Shown here in pieces: positions 7,353 to 10,878 of a stretch of DNA of 10,878 nucleotides. The DNA lies in NCBI GenBank assembly GCA_003506895.1, contig DNXO01000141.1, positions 1 to 10,878 of the forward strand, written 5' to 3'. Origin of the DNA: Acetobacteraceae bacterium. GTDB lineage: Bacteria > Pseudomonadota > Alphaproteobacteria > Acetobacterales > Acetobacteraceae. Both the position numbers and the translations under genes were made by a program. The notes below the pieces were generated by a model. That model searched no databases. It was not told the DNA's origin and saw only the letters and a list, made by a program, of their open reading frames with translations. Numbering within the stretch: the stretch's first letter is position 1; every line of letters begins with the position of its first letter.

Positions 7353-8201
7353 CTACTCGGCCGCGATCTGGCCGGCGCCGTACCAGTAGATGCAGATGAA
7401 GAGAAATAGCCACACCACGTCAACGAAGTGCCAATACCAAGCGGCAGCTTCAAAGCCGAAATGCCGTTCCGGAGTAAACTGGCCGGCACGGGCCCGGAAC
7501 CAGCAAACCAGTAGGAAGATAGTCCCTACGATTACATGGAAGCCATGGAAGCCTGTGGCAAGGAAAAAGACCGATGAATAGACGCCGCCGCCGTTGAATG
7601 CGAAGGGGGCGTGCGCATACTCGATCCCTTGGCACAGCGTGAAGGACAGCCCCAGCAGGACCGTGATTCCCAGACCGCGAACGAGGCCCTTACGGTCGCC
7701 CTCTAGCAAGCTGTGGTGCGCCCATGTCACCGTCGTGCCGGAGAGTAGGAGAATCATCGTGTTCAGGAACGGCAGGTGAAACGGATCGAACGTGTGCACG
7801 TTCGTCGGCGGCCATACAGTCTGACCATTGCCCTGGGTCTCAGGGAAAATCAGGAAGTTGAAATAGGCCCAGAAGAACCCGACGAAGAACATGACCTCAC
7901 TGGCGATAAACAGGGTCATGCCATAACGAAGTCCAAGGCGGACGATGGCGCTGTGGGCACCCGGCGTGCGCGCTTCCCGCACCACATCGCGCCACCAGAA
8001 GAACATGGTTGTTAGCACTGTCAACAGACCCAGGCCAAGGACCACATAGTTTCCATAATGCGCCGCCAGGACGATGCCGAACACCGTCAGGAAGCCACCA
8101 AGCGAACCGACGATCGGCCAGGGGCTCGGATCGGGGAGATGATAGGGATGCTTCAAACCCGAACTAGCCAGGACTGGTGCACCGTGCGCGTCGCTGCTCA
8201 T
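7353..8201 (-). CDS. ctaE: Cytochrome c oxidase subunit III
   Basis: A 282-residue membrane subunit of the aa3-type oxidase, full length with seven predicted helices. It stabilises subunit I and its proton uptake. Family marks: the HPYHLPDPSPWP start (18-29); SEVMFFVGFFWAYF (101-114), whose Glu102 matches the conserved helix III glutamate; WAHHSLLEGDR (160-170); GFHGFHV (217-223); and AWYWHFVDVVWLF near the C-terminus. The ATG at 8201 has only a poor ribosome site (GGGTATGGC), unusual for a major structural subunit. A short leader ORF ends in an overlap with this start (see 8198-8254), which could supply ribosomes by coupling. It is separated from ctaG by 106 nt, the only sizeable gap in the operon. 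An in-house promoter is possible but none is obvious. Confidence 0.97.
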   Translation of the reverse strand: MSSDAHGAPVLASSGLKHPYHLPDPSPWPIVGSLGGFLTVFGIVLAAHYGNYVVLGLGLLTVLTTMFFWWRDVVREARTPGAHSAIVRLGLRYGMTLFIASEVMFFVGFFWAYFNFLIFPETQGNGQTVWPPTNVHTFDPFHLPFLNTMILLLSGTTVTWAHHSLLEGDRKGLVRGLGITVLLGLSFTLCQGIEYAHAPFAFNGGGVYSSVFFLATGFHGFHVIVGTIFLLVCWFRARAGQFTPERHFGFEAAAWYWHFVDVVWLFLFICIYWYGAGQIAAE

Positions 8202-8254
8202 GCCATACCCATAACAACACCGCCGGGGAAACCGCCCCGACCCGGCTGCCGCAT
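8198..8254 (-). other. Possible 18-codon leader ORF upstream of ctaE
   Basis: ATG at 8252-8254 opens an 18-residue frame (MRQPGRGGFPGGVVMGMA) whose TGA overlaps the ctaE start as ATGA. It has a weak GGGAT element upstream. Gly/Pro-rich with no family resemblance, it is more likely a translational coupling device than a functional peptide, and may be chance. Confidence 0.2.
8222..8246 (-). other. GC-rich hairpin in the ctaG-ctaE gap
   Basis: GCCGGG (8222-8227) and CCCGGC (8241-8246) form a perfect 6-bp stem with a 14-nt or smaller loop. An alternative inner stem, CGGGG/CCCCG (8224-8228 with 8235-8239), competes with it. It lies inside the possible leader ORF, 21 nt before ctaE. There is no U-run, so an intrinsic terminator is unlikely; mRNA processing or translation control is possible. 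Confidence 0.25.
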
Positions 8255-8307
8255 AATCGCCAAATCCCGAACGAGTTCAAGAGGGCGAGGAGAGTTCTTC
8301 GCGGCGG

Positions 8308-8928
8308 TCAATTCGCTTCCGACTTCTCAGCCATATCCGCGGCCGACATTGGTCCGACATGCGGGCCGGCCTTGGCCAGTGCGCCGGATTTTTCCGCATC
8401 TTCGAGAGACCGGTAGAACGTGTAGGAAAGAGTGACCACCTTGATATCCGCGGTGTTTGGATCGTTGCGGATCGCGGGGTCGACCCAGAAGCTGACTGGG
8501 AATTCCATGCTTTGGTTTGGCGACAATGTCTGCTTGTTGAAGCAGAAGCACGCCGTTTTGTGGAAGTATTTCCCAACTTTTTCCGGGGTCACGTTGTAGA
8601 GCGCCATGCCCGTCACCGGCCGGTTGGACCGGTTCAGTGCATGATAGAACGCGACCTGTTCGTCACCGAGGTTCAACGCAACCTCGGTCTGATCAGGTGC
8701 GAAGGTCCATGGCAGGCCCGGATTGGTGTCGGCATTGAAGCGGACGCGAATTGTCTGGCCGCTGGCACCGGGGGCAGTTGCCCCGGTAATATTGGGCGTG
8801 CCGCCGAATCCGGTGGCCGCGCAGAACAGTCGATAGAGCGGGATTGCCGCGAATGACATTCCGGTCATCCCGGCCATGATCGCGGCGACGACACCCGCCA
8901 GCATTGCGTTACGCCGATTGCCTGCCAT
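8308..8928 (-). CDS. ctaG: Cytochrome c oxidase assembly protein CtaG/Cox11 (CuB insertion)
   Basis: A 206-residue copper chaperone that inserts CuB into subunit I. The single N-terminal membrane anchor spans about residues 8-29, leaving the copper-binding domain in the periplasm. Functional cysteines are visible: Cys36 just after the anchor (RLFCAATGFGGT), and Cys127 and Cys129 in the invariant CFCF motif (127-130). The C-terminal part carries the family stretch ending in SYTFYRS. Length is usual. The start ATG lies one base after the stop of the small CoxF-like gene (TGAAATG) with no good ribosome site of its own, so translation is likely coupled. This is the Cox11-type CtaG, not the unrelated Bacillus CtaG. 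Confidence 0.96.
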   Translation of the reverse strand: MAGNRRNAMLAGVVAAIMAGMTGMSFAAIPLYRLFCAATGFGGTPNITGATAPGASGQTIRVRFNADTNPGLPWTFAPDQTEVALNLGDEQVAFYHALNRSNRPVTGMALYNVTPEKVGKYFHKTACFCFNKQTLSPNQSMEFPVSFWVDPAIRNDPNTADIKVVTLSYTFYRSLEDAEKSGALAKAGPHVGPMSAADMAEKSEAN

Positions 8929-8929
8929 T

Positions 8930-9073
8930 TCAAAAATGCGCCATCTTGACGATGGTGATCGCGTAAAATAGCCCGCAGAGGCCCAAGAGCACGATCAGAA
9001 TCGCCCAGTTGCGTCCACGGCGCCGCCGTGCAGCCTCAGCAGCGGGAGCCCGAGACGGAATTTTTCCACTCAT
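8930..9073 (-). CDS. Small single-span membrane protein, CoxF-like
   Basis: A 47-residue protein, easy to miss because of its size. It has a basic N-terminus (RRRRGR at 16-21), then one membrane helix at about 23-42 (WAILIVLLGLCGLFYAITIV), and a short KMAHF tail. The arginine block predicts an N-in orientation. It starts 3 nt after the ctaB stop and ends 1 nt before the ctaG start, filling the gap exactly, so it is almost certainly translated. Small proteins of this build sit between ctaB and ctaG in many alphaproteobacterial oxidase operons and are often called CoxF or small assembly proteins. The name here rests on position and topology, since a sequence this short gives little homology signal. 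Its role is unproven; partnership with CtaG or the oxidase is likely. Confidence 0.82.
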   Translation of the reverse strand: MSGKIPSRAPAAEAARRRRGRNWAILIVLLGLCGLFYAITIVKMAHF

Positions 9074-9076
9074 GAC

Positions 9077-10036
9077 CTATCCGATCAGACGGTCAATGGC
9101 CAACGCGCCGAACAGCGCAAACAGGTACAGAACTGAGTATTTGAATGCTGCCTTGGCCGGCGCATCGTTGGTCAGGCTGTTACCTTGCACATCCTGCTGA
9201 TCGGTGATCACGCGATATACGCGTTCCAGAAATACCAGTCCCAAAAGGCCAGCTACCACGCCATACGGCAGGCCGCTAAAGCCCATCGCGTATGGCACCA
9301 GGGTCAGCGGCACGAGGATGATCGTATAAAACAGGATCTGGCGACGGGTTTCCTTCGCCCCAGAGACAACGGGCAACATGGGAATGCCGGCGCGGCGATA
9401 GTCGTCATTTGCCCAAAGGGCGAGCGACCAGAAGTGCGGCGGCGTCCAGATGAAGATGATCCCGAACAGCACCAATGGAATCAGATCGACCGATCCCGTG
9501 ACCGCAGCCCATCCAATCACCGGCGGGAAGGCGCCGGCCGCACCTCCGATGACGATATTCTGTGGCGTCCGGCGCTTCAGCCATGCCGTGTAGACGAATA
9601 CATAAAAACAGATGGATAAAGCCAGGATAGCCGCGGCGCATAGGTTGAGCGCCAGCCCCATGACCAGGACGGACCCAACCGCAAGGGTAACGCCAAACCC
9701 GAGCGCCGGGCCGGGCTGAATCCGCCCGGCCGGGATCGGCCGGTTTCGGGTTCGGCGCATGAACGCGTCAATATCCCGATCATACCACATGTTAATTGCA
9801 CCACACGCACCGGCTGCCACCGTTATGCAAAGGAGCGCCGTAAACGCGAGAACCGGGTTCAATTGACCCGGCGCGACGAAAAACCCGATCGCCCCGGAAA
9901 ACACCACGAGCGACAGGACCCTCGGCTTTAGCAAAGCGATCCAGTCACGGTAATCCGCTTCAAGGACCATATCGCCCGAGGAGGAGGCCAAAACCCCCTC
10001 CTCAGCCTGAAGTATCGATGGTGTTGTGTCGCTCAC
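9077..10036 (-). CDS. ctaB: Protoheme IX farnesyltransferase (heme O synthase)
   Basis: An integral membrane UbiA-family prenyltransferase that adds a farnesyl group to heme b, giving heme O for the oxidase (later heme A). Visible signatures: LLKPRV (35-40); the Mg-diphosphate motif N82-xxx-D86-xxx-D90 (NMWYDRDID); RTRNRPIPAGR; TPPHFWSLAL (198-207); and DDYRRAGIPMLPV (211-223). About nine membrane helices. The frame opens with GTG at 10036, 3 nt after the ctaD stop, giving 319 residues. An AGGAGG at 9997-10002, five bases before an in-frame TTG (9989-9991), would give 304 residues, nearer the usual length. The first 15 residues show no conserved feature, so the start is uncertain. Function is firm. 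The enzyme making heme A from heme O (CtaA) is not in the window. Confidence 0.96.
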   Translation of the reverse strand: MSDTTPSILQAEEGVLASSSGDMVLEADYRDWIALLKPRVLSLVVFSGAIGFFVAPGQLNPVLAFTALLCITVAAGACGAINMWYDRDIDAFMRRTRNRPIPAGRIQPGPALGFGVTLAVGSVLVMGLALNLCAAAILALSICFYVFVYTAWLKRRTPQNIVIGGAAGAFPPVIGWAAVTGSVDLIPLVLFGIIFIWTPPHFWSLALWANDDYRRAGIPMLPVVSGAKETRRQILFYTIILVPLTLVPYAMGFSGLPYGVVAGLLGLVFLERVYRVITDQQDVQGNSLTNDAPAKAAFKYSVLYLFALFGALAIDRLIG

Positions 10037-10039
10037 TGG

Positions 10040-10878
10040 TCAGGAAATCCGTGGCATTTCCGGGTAGGTATGAAACGCGGGCGGCGAGGTCTGGGTCCAT
10101 TCCAAGGTGGTCGCACCCTCACCCCAGTAATTGTCTGCCACATGCTCCTTTGAGGTGAAGGTACGGAAGCAGACATACAGGAAGACCAGGAAAGCGATGC
10201 CGCTGACGTATGCGCCGATCGACGAAACATAGTTCCAGCCGGCAAAGGCTGCCGGATAATCCGGATAGCGCCGCGGCATACCGGACAAACCCAGGAAGTG
10301 CTGCGGGAAGAAGGTTAGGTTGACGCCGACGAACGTCAGCCAGAAATGCACCTTGCCCCAGAACTCCGGATACGGGCGGCCGGACATCTTGCCAATCCAG
10401 TAATAGAAGCCGGCGAAGATCGAAAACACCGCGCCCAGCGACAGAACGTAGTGAAAATGCGCGATAACGTAATAGGTGTTATGGACCATTTCATCGATGC
10501 CAGCGTTTGCCAGAACTACGCCGGTGACACCACCAATGGTGAACACAAACAAGAAACCAATCGCGAAAAGCATTGGCGTTTTGAACTCGATCGAACCGCC
10601 CCACATCGTCGCGATCCATGAGAATATCTTAATGCCCGTGGGAACCGCGATCACCAGTGTCGCACCCATGAAATACGCTCGGGTGTCGACGTCGATGCCG
10701 GACAAATACATGTGGTGCGCCCACACGACAAACCCGACCACGCCGATACCGACCATCGCATACACCATACCAAGGTAACCGAAGATCGCTTTCTTGCTGA
10801 ACGTGGAGATCACGTGGCTAATGATCCCGAAGCCCGGCAGGATCATGATGTAAACTTCCGGATGGCCGAAGAACCAGA
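10040..10878 (-). CDS. ctaD: Cytochrome c oxidase subunit I, C-terminal half (cut by window edge)
   Basis: Catalytic subunit of the aa3-type oxidase, which reduces O2 to water and pumps protons. Only about 279 C-terminal codons are present; the reading frame continues past 10878. The first visible codons give WFFGHPEVYI, with the CuB-ligand His, the gating Glu and the cross-linked Tyr. Next come WAHHMY (two more CuB His ligands), PTGIKIFSW (the K-channel Lys), and AHFHYVLSLGAVF with the heme a3 and heme a ligands. All redox ligands expected in this half are therefore present. One oddity is VHNTYY, where most relatives have HDTYY: the Asp that helps bind the nonredox Mg is Asn here (codon 10478-10480). 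The tail ends in EWTQTSPPAFHTYPEMP, typical of bacterial CtaD. It is followed 3 nt later by ctaB. Subunit II (ctaC) is not seen and would be expected just beyond the right edge. Confidence 0.97.
   Translation of the reverse strand, partial: WFFGHPEVYIMILPGFGIISHVISTFSKKAIFGYLGMVYAMVGIGVVGFVVWAHHMYLSGIDVDTRAYFMGATLVIAVPTGIKIFSWIATMWGGSIEFKTPMLFAIGFLFVFTIGGVTGVVLANAGIDEMVHNTYYVIAHFHYVLSLGAVFSIFAGFYYWIGKMSGRPYPEFWGKVHFWLTFVGVNLTFFPQHFLGLSGMPRRYPDYPAAFAGWNYVSSIGAYVSGIAFLVFLYVCFRTFTSKEHVADNYWGEGATTLEWTQTSPPAFHTYPEMPRIS

Overview
The window comes from a GC-rich bacterium, most likely an alphaproteobacterium. The main evidence is the right-hand 6 kb, which carries an aa3-type cytochrome c oxidase operon in the order usual for that class: ctaD, ctaB, a very small CoxF-like gene, ctaG, ctaE, a DUF983 gene, SURF1. 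Protein style would suit Rhodospirillales or Acetobacterales, but that finer placement is a guess.

Left part (about 1-4800) is an accessory metabolic block arranged around a divergent promoter region (about 2569-2703). On the plus strand, a luciferase-like (LLM class) flavin-dependent oxidoreductase is followed 30 bp later by an alpha/beta hydrolase with a complete Ser-Asp-His triad. On the minus strand lie a decayed acyl-CoA-dehydrogenase-fold gene, probably once a group D flavin monooxygenase, and then an exported branched-chain-amino-acid-type substrate-binding protein. The decayed gene has two Trp-to-TAG nonsense codons and about five indels, while every neighbour is intact. The block resembles an uptake, oxygenation and hydrolysis pathway for an unknown small organic compound, one oxidative branch of which has been lost. 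No permease or ATPase genes for the transporter are in view.

Right part (4808-10878, all minus strand) is the respiratory operon, read from right to left. CtaD (catalytic subunit I, cut by the window edge) is followed by CtaB (heme O synthase), a 47-residue single-membrane-span protein, CtaG/Cox11 (CuB insertion), CtaE (subunit III), a DUF983 zinc-ribbon membrane protein and SURF1 (heme a insertion). Last comes a family M32 metallocarboxypeptidase whose start codon overlaps the SURF1 stop. Junctions are 1-9 nt gaps or 4-nt overlaps, except a 106-nt gap before ctaE. The two blocks converge with a gap of only 10 bp.

No RNA gene, CRISPR array, insertion sequence or phage gene was seen. I found no clear new multi-gene system. 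The points most worth checking are the pseudogene, the overlooked small gene, the Asp-to-Asn change at the expected Mg site of CtaD, and the leader ORF before ctaE.
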